Assembly (NCBI RefSeq): GCF_047948215.1
Contig: NC_134463.1
Span: 99,042,657 to 99,106,656 of the forward strand
Direction of reading: 5' to 3'
Origin: Lycorma delicatula
Taxonomy: Eukaryota > Arthropoda > Insecta > Hemiptera > Fulgoridae
Length of the DNA: 64,000 nt
The notes beneath the pieces were generated by a model. That model saw only the letters and a list, made by a program, of their open reading frames with translations. It did not search any database and had not been told where the DNA came from. The position numbers were made by a program, and so were the translations under genes. Positions 48,262-59,019 of this stretch are shown here, one piece after another. Numbering within the stretch: the first letter of the stretch is position 1; each line of letters starts with the position of its first letter.

Positions 48262-48295
48262 GCACCTTCACTAAACGCATGTAGTGAAGGTGCCC
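48260..48295. repeat. hairpin 2: perfect 14-bp arms, 8-nt loop
   Basis: GGGCACCTTCACTA (48260-48273), loop AACGCATG, TAGTGAAGGTGCCC (48282-48295). It directly abuts hairpin 1. Confidence 0.95.
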
Positions 48296-48603
48296 GTGTA
48301 TGACGGTGCATGGGACCCCTGAAAGCTTCAATGTTTAGGCGCCTAGAGTCAGTGCAGAGATTGCGCATCCACTCTCTGCCAGGACATATACCACCGTAGT
48401 TCCACCGCAGTACCGGATCGGACCTCCACAGTCAGTACATCACTGTTATCTGAAAGGGAAAAAGATACCATGTCCGAGGCCTCAGACACTTTATCATTAG
48501 AAGTAGGGGCCGTAAGGAGAATAGAAAGAAGATGCAAGAAAGGATGACTGAAAGGAAACCCCAGGAGGTATACAAATGGGATATGTCTAAGATTCAACAT
48601 TAT

Positions 48604-49803
48604 TAGTGAGCGTTTTTCAGTTTTTGAGTATAAAATGAAGAACGATTATTTCATTGAAAGTGAGAAATAACTGTTACTTTTTTCTTTTTTTGAAATGGAA
48701 AGGGGCTAATGACTATAGTAGCCGATGTCCCTAAAATCTCAACAAAAAAAAATTTAATCTAAACAAATTTTTCACATTGATGCATGGTTAAAAATACATA
48801 AGAATCTTTTCTTTCTAAATTATCCATTTTTAATATATTTCCTATTTTTTAAATCAAGACATCATAAGGGACAATAATAAAATATATTAGACTTATAAGA
48901 TACATATCCGTTCTTATATCGTTATTTCTTATTACTAACAACCCAAGTACTCTATTTACAGTCTGATAAATATTTTATTAAAATGAATCCCAATAGCAAA
49001 AGAACGAACGGGTAATTCAAAAAGGACTTCGCAACTTTAAAAGCATATGAATATTTATTTAGATAATTTACAGATTCGATTAAACCTCAATAACGAAATG
49101 GTTTTTACTAAGCAGATATATATCATTAAAAATCTGCCTGTATACGTAACTATTTTTTAATATTATTTTTGTTGTAATAGCCCTTTTGTACGTAATTATA
49201 CGTAATTTGTCAACGATAATATTTTTTTTTTAATTTGATGATATATAGAAAGAACAATAATGCTATTTAACTTACGTCTGTTTAAAAATTGATAATTATA
49301 AAAAAAATTAAAGCAAAATTATTAAAAAGATTTTCAGGAAATCAAAAACAATTTTAGGAATTGCAGGCTTAAAAATATCATTAACGATATTCCAACTACA
49401 CGTTCAAATTATTTTATAAGATAACAAATTTTTCAAAAGTATAAATCAATGTAATATTAGAAAACTAATTATAATTTTTTTTAAAATGTACTTCTTAATC
49501 ATTCATTCATAATTACACTAATTAGACTGTCTTCAGTAATTGAATTAAATCGAAATATATTAATATTGTATTCAAACAATTTTTTTTTTGAAAAGATTAT
49601 CATAGTTTAAGATGTTCAACCAGATCAAGATGTTACTACAAATTCCCTTATATTAAAAAAAAAAATCATATATAACGATATAATTAAACGTTTATAAAAA
49701 AAATAACCAAATGACATTTTGTGAATAAAATTTTAACAGTATTATTACAGTCTAAATCACCTTAGATTTTTCGGCTACTTTCAGTTAACACAATCACATA
49801 TGG
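48604..49803. other. AT-rich spacer
   Basis: GGAAAGGGGCTAATGACTAT followed by AGTAGCCGATGTCCC at 48698-48732 looks like part of a dispersed insect repeat; no second copy is here. Otherwise nothing is recognised. Confidence 0.45.
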
Positions 49804-50270
49804 TTTTTGAAATGAAGTGTATTAACTTTTTTTTTTGTTTAAAATTATAAATAATTAGGATTATATTAAATTTTACTGGAATGAAATGCTACTCCAACTA
49901 TCAGATCGGAAAAACAAGCCGTGTTATCTGGTCCCCGTCAATTAATCAGCGGTCGGATATAATTTCATTCAATTTATGATGTATAGAGTTATGCCAGTGA
50001 GGATGCGCACCGTCTTGTTGCCAAATAAACTTGTGTGGTTCGTTTGTAGTTGAGGAAAGAGTCACAGTTTTAGCATATCAAGATAGTTCATTCCAGACAC
50101 ATTACAACACATTAAAGTAAGTAAACTTACTTTCAGGATACGGCGCAAAAAAATAAAAAATCATTCACAGTACAATATTTCGTGAGAATTTTCTGATCCT
50201 CAGATACGCACATTATTAGTGCGTATAGTTACTTTTCCATTAACATGAAATGATTCGTCAGTGAATACGG
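49804..50270 (-). pseudogene. Tc1/mariner-type transposase fragment (family T2), minus copy
   Basis: Minus strand from about 50262: AVFTDESFHVNGKVTIRTNN (first catalytic Asp in TDES), VRIxGSENSHEI, YLDMLKLxLFPQLQ, and then KFIWQQDGAHPHWHN (second catalytic Asp in QQDGA), followed by a degenerate stretch. This is the family of the fragment at 41293. Its left 258 bases form the left arm of a large inverted repeat with the plus-strand copy at 50369-50624. Frameshifts near 50060-50200 and stops inactivate it. Confidence 0.8.
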
Positions 50271-50339
50271 CAGGATAAAGAAAATCGTTGTACGGCGCGT
50301 CGCTCTCAAAGCTAGCACGCAAACTATAATCTATATAGT

Positions 50340-50760
50340 CTGAAATGCCTTTATAGGCATTACTATGTCTCTTTCCTCAACTGTAAACGAACCACACAAG
50401 TTTATTTGGCAACAAGACGGTGCGCATCCTTACTGGCATAACGCTATACGTCATGAGTTGAATAAAATTATATCCGACCGCTGATTAATTGACGGGGACC
50501 AGATAACACGGCTTGTTTTTCCGATCCTGATACTTGGAGTAGCATTTCATTCCAGTAAAATTTAATATAATCCTAATTATTTATAATTTTAAACAAAAAA
50601 AAATTAATACACTTCATTTCAAAACAGTTGATGAATTTTCACACAGCTAAAACTATTTGAGTTGCTCTTTCATTTCACATATAATTAATCAGTGTACATG
50701 AATCTTTAGAAATATTACATAGTTTTAAAATCCCGATATTTGTTTTGAAACCCAGGGTAT
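50340..50760 (+). pseudogene. Tc1/mariner-type transposase fragment (family T2), plus copy and 3' end
   Basis: The plus strand reads CLFPQL, NEPHKFIWQQDGAHPYWHNA and IRHELNKIISDR, then a stop and a degenerate part. From 50657 it carries the same 3' end as the 41.3-kb copy (TTTGAGTTGCTCTTTCATTTCA, ATATTACATAGTTTTAAAATC, TTTTGAAACCCAGGGTAT). The third acidic motif lies in the part that has been lost between. ATGCCT-TTAT-AGGCAT forms a small hairpin at 50346-50361. Confidence 0.8.
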
Positions 50761-52318
50761 ATTTGACTATTTATTTACAAATTCCGCTGTTTTTCGCAAT
50801 CTGTACGATTATTGTAAAATGTCTAAGAAACTGTTTGTAATATTTTGAAAAGTTTAGATCGTAGAATAAAATCATTTTTTTTATCTGATTCGTAATTCAC
50901 AGAATTATTTTCTTAAAATATGAACGATACACTTTAATCTTCCTCTTTTTTGAAACAAGAAAGAAAATATTAAGGAATGCTTTTCAACTTTCTAAATAAT
51001 TTTGTATATCTAACATTTTATTTTTGATTTGATTCATATGAATGAATCTTTACGGTACTATTTTAATTAGAATTCAATAATAACTTGATCATACTTAAAC
51101 GAAACCAGTATATTATAAAATTGATTTAAGGTATACATAACGTACCGTAAAGTTTAATAAAACTTCTTCTGTTACGTTTAAACTCGAAAACCACTGGATG
51201 GAGTTTGGTAGACGGATTTTCACCATTGCTTGGAGGAAGGTTTAGTTTACGAAAATGGTAGAAAACCAGAAAAAACTTCCGGTAAGCTTAAAAAAAAAAC
51301 GGCTATCTTTTTAATGGTTTGATAACGTTCTACTCAATCGGAACATTTTGTAATCGATTATTATGTAAACCGAGACAACATGTGTCAAAATTTTGTGAAC
51401 ATGTGTTACATAAATTTTGTGAACTCTGTAACAGGCTTTAAAAAAACTGCTTTGATGTAACAAATTTTAGTAACTAACTCGTGCAAACGATGAACTGAGC
51501 TACACATTATTTATTTTCATTTTCCATTTAACTAATGTTCTATTTCATATGATCATTAACAGTACTACCAGATAAATTTTATAAATGTTGGAAAGAAAGA
51601 AAAATATCAAAACATTTTGATGTTGATCTCGATGGTAGAAAAATATCATTTATATTTTTTTGCGACTGGGATATATGTCAATAATCTGTTACTGTGAAAG
51701 GGATATGTCAGTTTGTACTAAATTTTGAATGAAGCTGGGATTGTATTGTTATGTTATATTATTTGTAAGTGAGCAGATAATAGATAAAAATTTTTTAGCA
51801 ACTTGGTGTAAATATAAAAATATTCATAGAGATGAAATTTTTGCAACGGACATTTTGGTCTTTCTCTTTTTCTTATATATTGGGATATTTTTTATGTTTT
51901 ATAAAGTAATTTGATTTTACCATGCATTTTGTTTTAACTATGCATTTTTTTAAAATAAAATTTATTATTTTTTGGTGGTTTATCCAGAAAGAAGAGTAAA
52001 TTTCCGTATCACAATGACGTATATTCAACTCTTGTATTTTTATCGAATGTATTGCAGCCGGTTACCTAGTGTTTTTTCGTGCGTTTATCGTGAAAGCAGT
52101 TTTATTTCGCTACCGATATTTAACATGAATGTTTGAAATTTTTCGACTAACGAACAAGATTCCATGAGTTTTTACAATGCGTGGCAATCTATCGGGACTT
52201 GGGATGTGTCACTATGCGTCTTTAAGAAACTGACAGTGTTATGTGGCGTTGCAATAAATTTTGAAATGCCAAATGTTTACCTTCAGGTATTTTTTGACAT
52301 TGAAATTTGTTTGCTAAA
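50761..52318. other. AT-rich DNA without recognised genes
   Basis: No coding domain. The stretch 51170-51300 (TAAACTCGAAAACCACTGGATGGAGTTTGG) resembles the type of sequence found in insect repeat tails, but no second copy is present. Confidence 0.45.
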
Positions 52319-52477
52319 ATGGTAAATATAAAGCATAGGGAAACTGTCAGGCCCCAAGTGAAATCTTACTTTACCGAATTCATGCGGCGTCTCATGATAA
52401 GGGACGAGAACACGTTAAAGAAAATACTTAAGGCAGTAAGGGACATCTGGCTGCCAGAAGTCGCCATGAGCAGTTAG
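52319..52477 (+). CDS. possible 52-codon ORF, unidentified
   Basis: A short ATG-to-TAG frame with mixed, non-repetitive codons reads MVNIKHRETVRPQVKSYFTE and continues FMRRLMIRDENTLKKILKAV before ending PEVAMSS. Composition is more protein-like than neighbouring AT-rich frames, with charged and hydrophobic residues spaced as in a helix. A TTTACCTTCAG/GT at 52276-52288 could be a splice acceptor. I recognise no family. It may be an exon, a TE fragment or chance. Confidence 0.2.
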   Translation: MVNIKHRETVRPQVKSYFTEFMRRLMIRDENTLKKILKAVRDIWLPEVAMSS

Positions 52478-53494
52478 TAAATAAATTTTCCGTTATCTCT
52501 AAGTTAAAATAATGCGTTACCTGTAAATTAACAATGAATAATGATATTGGTTCGAAAAAACCACAGTTTTGAAGAGAACACCGATTTGAAGAAATAGGAG
52601 GCGCCGGTATTCGATGAAAGTACCTTTTTTGTAGGATTTTTTCTAATATAAAATAAAAACTAGTATTAACTTAGGTCCACTGTAGCCTAAAAATCCACTA
52701 TAATTATCACTGAATTCTCTTTAAAAAAACCGATAAACCAAACGCGTAATATTGTGCAGCGTAATTGAAAATATTTATTTTTAAAGAAAAATAATTAGAT
52801 TAAGAAATTGGAGTATAAAAATTGTTGATTTATAACTACTATTCATAGAAATTACCATATATTATGCAATCTTTTTTGAACATATATGTTATACACATTA
52901 TAAGAAATTTTATACCGTAACTTATTTTGTTTCTTTTCGTTTTTATTTAATACAATAACAATCGTATTTGCAAGTATAAAACATGTTACTCGTAATGGTT
53001 TAGATAAAATACGAAAAACATTACAATATTCAGAAATAGAACATGAAAAGTCTCTAAAGGAATAAAATTTGTAAAAATGTAAATGCAATATTACTCCGCA
53101 TATAATTTTATGTTCAGTTATTTTTAATAAAGTCTGGAGTTGTACCAAATACAGTAAGAATGATATTAAGGGCAGCAAATGCCTCGTTAACTGTAAAAGA
53201 AAAACATTGTACTAGCGATTATAAATAGATTCTTTTATATCACAAAGAAATTCTTATTTTTCTTCCGTCTGGATGTGTGTTCATATGTGTGCAAGTGCAC
53301 GCGTATGTTCAAGAAAGAGAAAAGAACAACTGACACTTAATATTTACAGGTAACTTTTTTCTTGATATCTACAGTAAAATGTGATATTTTTTTTCGTAAT
53401 TTGGGAGCGATTAACAAGCCGACGTTTACTTAACAGATTCTTTACCACAAGTTTTACTGTGGAATAATCACATTTAAAATTGTTATGCGAGTCC

Positions 53495-53551
<57 letters not shown>

Positions 53552-53934
53552 ACCACCACTAACTAAATTTCAGTAAGGTTGCATTAACTTAGATATTTAT
53601 TGGTATTCATAATTTGAAGCCAATATATACTTTTCCGTATTTTTGTGATCATTTCTCTCAAAATTTTGGCAGGTAGGGTCAAATGGAAGAGATTATGCGA
53701 ATTTGTAAAACCTGAATCCTTCCGTGACACCAACGTATGCAAGAATGAAGAATGGAAATTTAGCGTGTAAAAATGATATTCTTATCCGGAATTCTAATAA
53801 AAGTCGGGAGAGGCTAAGCCTGAGTTGATAGTGTATGACGCGCGCGTGCGCGCGTTCACACACACACACACACAAACACATATTAAAAATAATTGGGATA
53901 AAGGGAAAATACAATAATTTGGTTACCGCAAATA
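52478..53934. other. AT-rich DNA with microsatellites
   Basis: An (AT)n run lies at 53503-53548, and a compound (CG)n/(CA)n tract at 53836-53880. A 108-codon minus-strand frame at 52852-53178 has no recognisable motif. Confidence 0.55.
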
Positions 53935-54616
53935 ATACGAGTAAGAAAAGTAATGAGACTGACTTTTTACTTACCAAAGTTTTTATTTTTTCAAACAAAA
54001 ATATTATCCCCTTCAAAGTAGTTCCCTTGGGCAGCTATACACCAGCGGAGTCGTTGTTCCCACTCCTGGTAGCAGCGCTGGAAGACTTCAACTGGTAGGG
54101 CTTTTAACTGGTCGGTCACGATCTTTTGAATGTTTTCCAGAGTTCCAAAATGACGACCTTTTAAGACATGTTTCAATTTCGGGAAAAGACAAAAGTCACA
54201 AGGACTCAGATCAGGTGAATAGGGGGGTTGATGAACCGTAGGAATGCGTTTTGATGTGAAACATTCCCTGATGGAAATGGCGGTGTGACACGGGGCATTA
54301 TCATGATGAAACATCCACTTGTCTGCAATGTCTGGTCTCACGCGAATAACTCTTTTTCTGGGCCTTTCAAGGACACATTTGTAAAACACTTGGTTGAAAG
54401 TTTGTCCTGGAGGAATAAATTCATTATGTACGATATCTCTACTGTTAAAAAAGCAAATCAGCATAGTTTTGATCTTTGATTTGCTCATTCGACATTTTTT
54501 TTGGTCGGGGAGAAGACGGAGTGTGCCACTGTTCGCTTTGCCGCTTTGTTTCAGGTTCGTACTCAAATATCCAGGATTAATCACCTGTGATCACACGATT
54601 GAAGAATTCTTGGTCG
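53935..54616 (-). pseudogene. mariner transposase, DD34D, C-terminal two thirds
   Basis: On the minus strand the sequence starts DQEFFNRVITGD, continues after an in-frame stop as SWIFEYEPETKRQSEQWHTP, and shifts frame in an A-run near 54500. The main open stretch (53991 to about 54490) has MSKSKIKTMLICFFNSRDIV, HNEFIPPGQTFNQVFYKCVL, WMFHHDNAPCHTA, HQPPYSPDLSPCDFCLFPKL, and ends YFEGDNIFV. The Asp of HHDNAPCH and the Asp of SPCDF are separated by 34 residues, which defines the mariner DD34D class. The stop replaces the Glu expected after TGD, next to the first catalytic Asp. The 3' end AAAGTCAGTCTCATTACTTT (minus strand, about 53955-53974) is the likely inner side of the terminal repeat. The N-terminal DNA-binding domain is missing at a sharp junction near 54616. 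Confidence 0.9.
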
Positions 54617-55060
54617 TTGTATAAAACAACGATTAGACCGATGCTTGAGTACTGTGCCCGGATTTGGAACAATAGAAACTGCAATTCTAACTTATATGAA
54701 GCCGTTCAGAAACTTTTTGTTTAATTTTTGACATATATAGGTTTTGGTAGCGCTTCTTCTGATTATAGGGCTCGGTAGTTTCTGGGATGTTAGTTTCCTG
54801 AGTGATCGGAGATTGTTTCATATACTTCTATTAGGTACTCAAAGGAAGTTTTCTCTTACTGATATAATCGACATAGGTTTTCCCATGTCTTTTGTTAGAT
54901 CCATAAAGAATCATCTTTATCTTTGGCTGCAGCAGCCAGCGTCTTTAGTTTCTTTGGCAAGATGCTCGTAGAAGATTAATGTTTATTTTCCAGATTATGT
55001 CAGTCGTTAATGATATTTCATTAATAAATCAAACTATCGATTATAAGAAATAAGTAACCC
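54617..55060 (+). pseudogene. LINE RT C-terminal fragment (CR1/Jockey-like)
   Basis: Immediately at the mariner junction the plus strand reads VVLYKTTIRPMLEYCARIWN, then LYEAVQKLF, and after shifts LGSFWDVSFLSDRRLFHILL and DIIDIGFPMSF. LYK..IRP.LEY...IWN and the LSDRRL block are the conserved C-terminal part of CR1- and Jockey-type LINE proteins. The remaining open stretch ends about 55049, followed by a T-rich tail with (TTA)n near 55138-55152. Only the last part of the protein is present. The family differs from L1 and L2. Confidence 0.72.
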
Positions 55061-55369
55061 GAAGTCAAATTTCTTGTAATTATTATAGCTTGTTCCCATA
55101 ATAATTTAACCATACTCTTAGCTCTAGGCCTTGATCTTATTATTATTATTTCATATAAAGTATGAATTAGCGATTGATTTTCTGTATTTTATATACATTT
55201 ATTTCTTTTTTTTGCGATGTAATAAAGTTTCGTTCTGTTACATTTTCTCCCTGTTTTAGTCATTCCAGGATCCTAGAATTTAATTTTCGTTGGATGTGGA
55301 TGGCTAAAAGGGGAGATATGATCAAGGCCGTAAAAGAATTTCTATTATTGTAGTAAAAATAAACCGAAC
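55061..55369. other. AT-rich spacer, probably 3' UTR of the LINE fragment
   Basis: Includes (TTA)n near 55138-55152 and a T-rich run near 55199-55215. Nothing else is seen. Confidence 0.4.
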
Positions 55370-55830
55370 TCTTTTAAATGAGATTACCTAACCCTCGAGA
55401 AACGACTGGCCGTCGGTAAAATATATCTCCAAGCGCTATAATATGGTGGACAGGTACTTGCTGGCATTCAGCGACCTAGGCGTGGCAGTAAATTGATGTC
55501 CTTGACGGAATAAATTGTAATTGATCAACAAGTTATACATTTTAGTATGTAGACGGGATGCGCCTACCCATTTTAGTAATATATGACAAGTGAGCGGGGT
55601 GGGACACGGAAGCGAGTTGTGTTGGGCACCATGCTTATTCCGCTCACGCAGTTAGGTAAGCTCTAGGAGCTAATTAGGATATTGGTCGCTAATACGTTTT
55701 GAGACAAAGTAGCCATTTGCAGCACGGACATTCCGGTCTTATGCATTAGGGTGACCGAATGGGGTGGTGGTGGGACAAATGCCAGAGAAATCAAGAACCC
55801 AGGAGTGCACCCATAGGTGCTTCACAAGTA
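55370..55830. other. GC-richer island of unknown nature
   Basis: Balanced composition in an AT-rich setting, with GACTGGCCGTCGGTAAAATA, GACCTAGGCGTGGCAG, GGGTGGGACACGGAAGCGAG and ATGGGGTGGTGGTGGGACAA. All six frames contain stops. AGGAGTGCACCCATAGGTGCTTC at 55801-55823 contains an imperfect hairpin. Probably a UTR or non-coding part of a mobile element I do not recognise. Confidence 0.45.
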
Positions 55831-55934
55831 CTAATTTTTTTTTTTCAAATTTGTCTCCAATTTTTTTCTTTTATTTTTATTTGTTGAAACCGCAGAATCT
55901 CTTTTAAAGCATATACGTGGGAATATGGAAATTG

Positions 55935-56022
55935 ACTGTAGTAGCGTGTGAAAAATGCCACGTCTGACCAGGATTCGAACCCGGAACCCCCGAATGAAAA
56001 GCCGAGACGGTACCGGTCGGGC
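55935..56022 (-). mobile_element. SINE-B copy
   Basis: Plus-strand TAGCGTGTGAAAAATGCCAC, AGGATTCGAACCCGGAACC (B-box), CGAATGAAAAGCCGAGACGG and TACCGGTCGGGCTAA (A-box side) are the reverse complement of the SINE-B head at 33.05 kb. The tail beyond 55935 continues AT-rich without clear similarity. Confidence 0.8.
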
Positions 56023-58340
56023 TAATTTTATTCTTAGTTAATAAAAAAGAGGTTTATAATTTATTTGTTAAATTAAAAATTGTTTATATCAGTTATAACC
56101 AATATTCCTCACACAAAAACCGTATTACGGCTTTTTCATATCAGTTTCAAGCTGTTTCATTAAAGAAGTTTCGGTGATTCACTATGAATAACCGATTGAC
56201 GTTAATTTTTTATTTTTATTAGTTTGTTCTATATATTAATCCTTTACTGAATTAAAACAACGTACATGCTCTATGCATTATTTCTTGAAGAAGGATACAA
56301 TAAGTCGTTTCATTGCACGGTCTGTTCTAGAATTTTTCATAATTGTAATAAGATATAATCAGCTGAATACAAGATATAATTTACAATTGATTTCTCTGAA
56401 GTTAGTGATATTTACTATATATTTAAGTTAGTCAATTTTTGTGATGAATTAAGGTGAAAACTTTAATGCTGAATGTTAACTAAATTTTGATAGGCTGTAC
56501 ACAGTAAAGAAGGTAACGGAAAATCAATCCATCCCTTTTCCTAATTAACTGATATACAGGATGTTTTATATTCTTAGAAATGGTTATTTTTCTTCTGATA
56601 AATTATACCTATCAATCATTAAATATTAATATTTTTATGACATTTCAAATAAATGACCAATATTTTAAAATTATTATTAATATTTTTTTAGCGTAATATT
56701 GTGACAAAATCTTATATACACTTAAAGTCTACTTTAAAGGTTTTTTTTTAATTTTTCATCTCAAAATTTCAGTTTAGAAGAATTTTGATTTTTTGATGTA
56801 TAACATAACAGATTTTACTGTCTGCTATTTTAATTTCTTGAAATCTCGTTATATGTACATTATTTCACGAACTACTGACTCGAATTGACTAATACCTGTT
56901 TTATGAAAATCAGTATAGCAGTTCTATGTAAAACAAAAAAAAAGAGGAATGTACTGCTCTATTGTATTATGTTGAATGTATATTGTATTTGTATTTTTTT
57001 GCAATCGTGTTGTGCTGTGTTATGGATTAGTTTCTGAGAGAGCCTATATCTCGTGGGTAGAAACCTACTTTAAAGATACCTATATATTTAAATCAATAAA
57101 TGAAGCTATCAAAATCTAAGGACTTAAAGATCTAAACCCAAAATAAAATTGATTTAAAAATTGTCAAGTTCAGTAAATAAAAATTGATTGGCAAAAAATG
57201 GTATTCTCCTCCAATATCCCCGGTTTTTATCTGGCCATTTTTTTTAAATATAAACTTTAATGATTTACTTTTTGTGAAGTTTTGTATTTTCAACGGATGA
57301 AAATTAAATAGAGATTTTTTTTTTAATTTCCTTGTAATTTATTCTTTGAAATTTTAACCGAGGATTTCCTTTCAGAAAACGACTGATGTTAGGAAGACTT
57401 TCCCGATACTTCAACTAGTGAAATCTAACGATTGTATAACCATTTTAAACGTGTTTACATATTTTTTTTATATCTAATTCTTTATAAGGTGGTTCTTACG
57501 ATCTACTCTAGTACGCATGATTTTCTTCTAGATGGAATATATGAATCATAAATATGTAATAAAAATATCTTTCCCTTAATTTTAATACGAAAAATAATAT
57601 ATATATTCTCTGACGATAAATTAAATTTTTCTTTTCTTTTACTTCATAAGAAAAACCGGTATTAGCATAATCAGAATAACTCTCAGCAGCTGACACCGCC
57701 TCCCCCCCTCCTTTTTATTATTATTTCTAAGAAGAGTTTTATTTTTCTTCACAGAATGATAAACTCTCGGGCATTCATCCAAACGGCCCTTCTTGCCCAT
57801 CACCCATTCCAACCGATTCAACTCCCTTTCTCTTGTTCTTTTTTACCTTAAACAACCCAAAAAAAAAAAATCTTTATAATCGTATAATATTTTATACCCT
57901 TTAATCTTCATAAATTTTTATTATAATATTTAAAATTTTTCTTATTTGTAACTTTTATTTTATTTGAAGAAGCCGATAAAATAATATTAATCGATGAATA
58001 AGTTGAAAAAAAATTATTTTAATCTTTATAATGAAAAATAATTCTTCTGTTGGTTTTTAACATTCGTTTCAACTTTTCCATTTAAGGAAGAAAAATTTTT
58101 GTTTAATCTTACACTATTTTGAGAAAGCAATGACTTTTTCTTATATTAGGGTTGTATATGTATTCATGTACATAGGTATATATGTATATTTTAAAAGACC
58201 GATATCTGGTAAATGTCGATATTCTTTGGTGAATGTCAACACGTACCAAATATGTCGGTGAAAGACGTATTTATTTAAAAAGTTTCACTTTAGAAATTTG
58301 TTGAAAAAAATATTTGCCGAAGTGGTTGTGAAGCTGTCCT
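56023..58340. other. AT-rich DNA without recognised genes
   Basis: A polypyrimidine stretch near 57700-57716, a purine-rich stretch near 56940 and an A-run near 57859. No coding domain was found on either strand. Confidence 0.55.
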
Positions 58341-58492
58341 TTTTTTTAACCTTCGGGACTCCCTTTAGGTACTGCTTCAGAGGATAAGATGAATGAATTG
58401 TAGCGTGTGTGAAAATGCCGTGCCTGACCGGATTCGAACCCGGACCTCCGGATGAAAGGCCGAGACGCTACCACTCGCGCCCCGGAGGCCGG
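58341..58492 (-). mobile_element. SINE-B with a SINE-A-like 3' module
   Basis: Head: plus-strand GACCGGATTCGAACCCGG (B-box), ATGAAAGGCCGAGACGCTAC and CACTCGCGCC (A-box side). Its tail, CTTCGGGACTCCCTTTAGGT, CTTCAGAGGATAAGATGAAT, matches the tail of SINE-A copies (CCTCCGGTAACTACCGTTTA, CTTCAGAGGATGAATGA) while the head is unrelated. It ends in a T8 run at 58340-58347. Confidence 0.82.
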
Positions 58493-58493
58493 C

Positions 58494-58506
58494 TGTCAAA
58501 CTTTCC
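58494..58506. repeat. target-site duplication of SINE-A, left (13 bp)
   Basis: TGTCAAACTTTCC, identical to 58809-58821. Confidence 0.9.
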
Positions 58507-58808
58507 TCTCTATTTTTCCTGTTTAGCCTCCGGTAACTACCGTTTAGATAATACTTCAGAGGATGAATGAGGATGATATGTATGAGTGTAAATGAAGTGT
58601 AGTCACAAACAACATTCTCAGTTCGACCATACCTGAGATGTGTGGTTAATTGAAACCCAACCACCAAATAACACCGGTATCCTCGATCTAGTATTCAAAT
58701 CCGTGTAAAAATAACTGGCTTTACTAGGACTTGAACGCTGTAACTCTCGACTTCCAAATCAGCTGATTTGGGAAGACGCGTTAACCACTAGACCAACCCG
58801 GAGGTGTT
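58507..58808 (-). mobile_element. SINE-A, full length, best copy on this strand
   Basis: Plus-strand order: TTTCCTGTTTAGCCTCCGGT tail, ACTTCAGAGGATGAATGAGG, GTGTGGTTAATTGAAACCCA, CTAGTATTCAAATCCGTGTA, AGGACTTGAACGCTG (B-box side), the palindrome CAAATCAGCTGATTTG at 58755-58770, and GTTAACCACTAGACCAACCC (A-box side). Perfect 13-bp target duplications flank it (58494-58506, 58809-58821). It inserted next to the SINE-B at 58341. Confidence 0.93.
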
Positions 58809-58821
58809 TGTCAAACTTTCC
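58809..58821. repeat. target-site duplication of SINE-A, right (13 bp)
   Basis: TGTCAAACTTTCC, identical to 58494-58506. Confidence 0.9.
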
Positions 58822-59019
58822 CGGCTGTATTAAACTCCACTACTAGTTAAAACTAACTGACTGAGCTCTTAGTTTAGCTTTCATAAAGATTTATTAATAT
58901 CAGTTCCTCGTAAATATGAATTGATACATCAGCTTTCATGATTATTCGTTCAGCCGACTCAAGAGATATTAAGAAAATAGTTACCAGCAAGTGGCGTACG
59001 CATACTCGTACACAAATCT

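Larger units (their letters stand above)
47961..48603. other. GC-richer island with twin hairpins, class unknown
   Basis: Contains GGAACG...CGTTCC near 47998-48018 and the two strong hairpins listed separately. At 48360-48600 the plus strand can be read as a Ser/Glu- then Lys/Arg-rich open stretch (MSEASDTLSLEVGAVRRIER), a composition seen in LINE ORF1 starts. That reading is weak. No known element can be named. Confidence 0.4.

Noticed and set aside
52852..53178. 108-codon minus-strand frame
   Set aside because: Composition follows AT content and no domain is visible.
54285..54624. Two plus-strand open frames near 54.4 kb
   Set aside because: Antisense to the mariner transposase.
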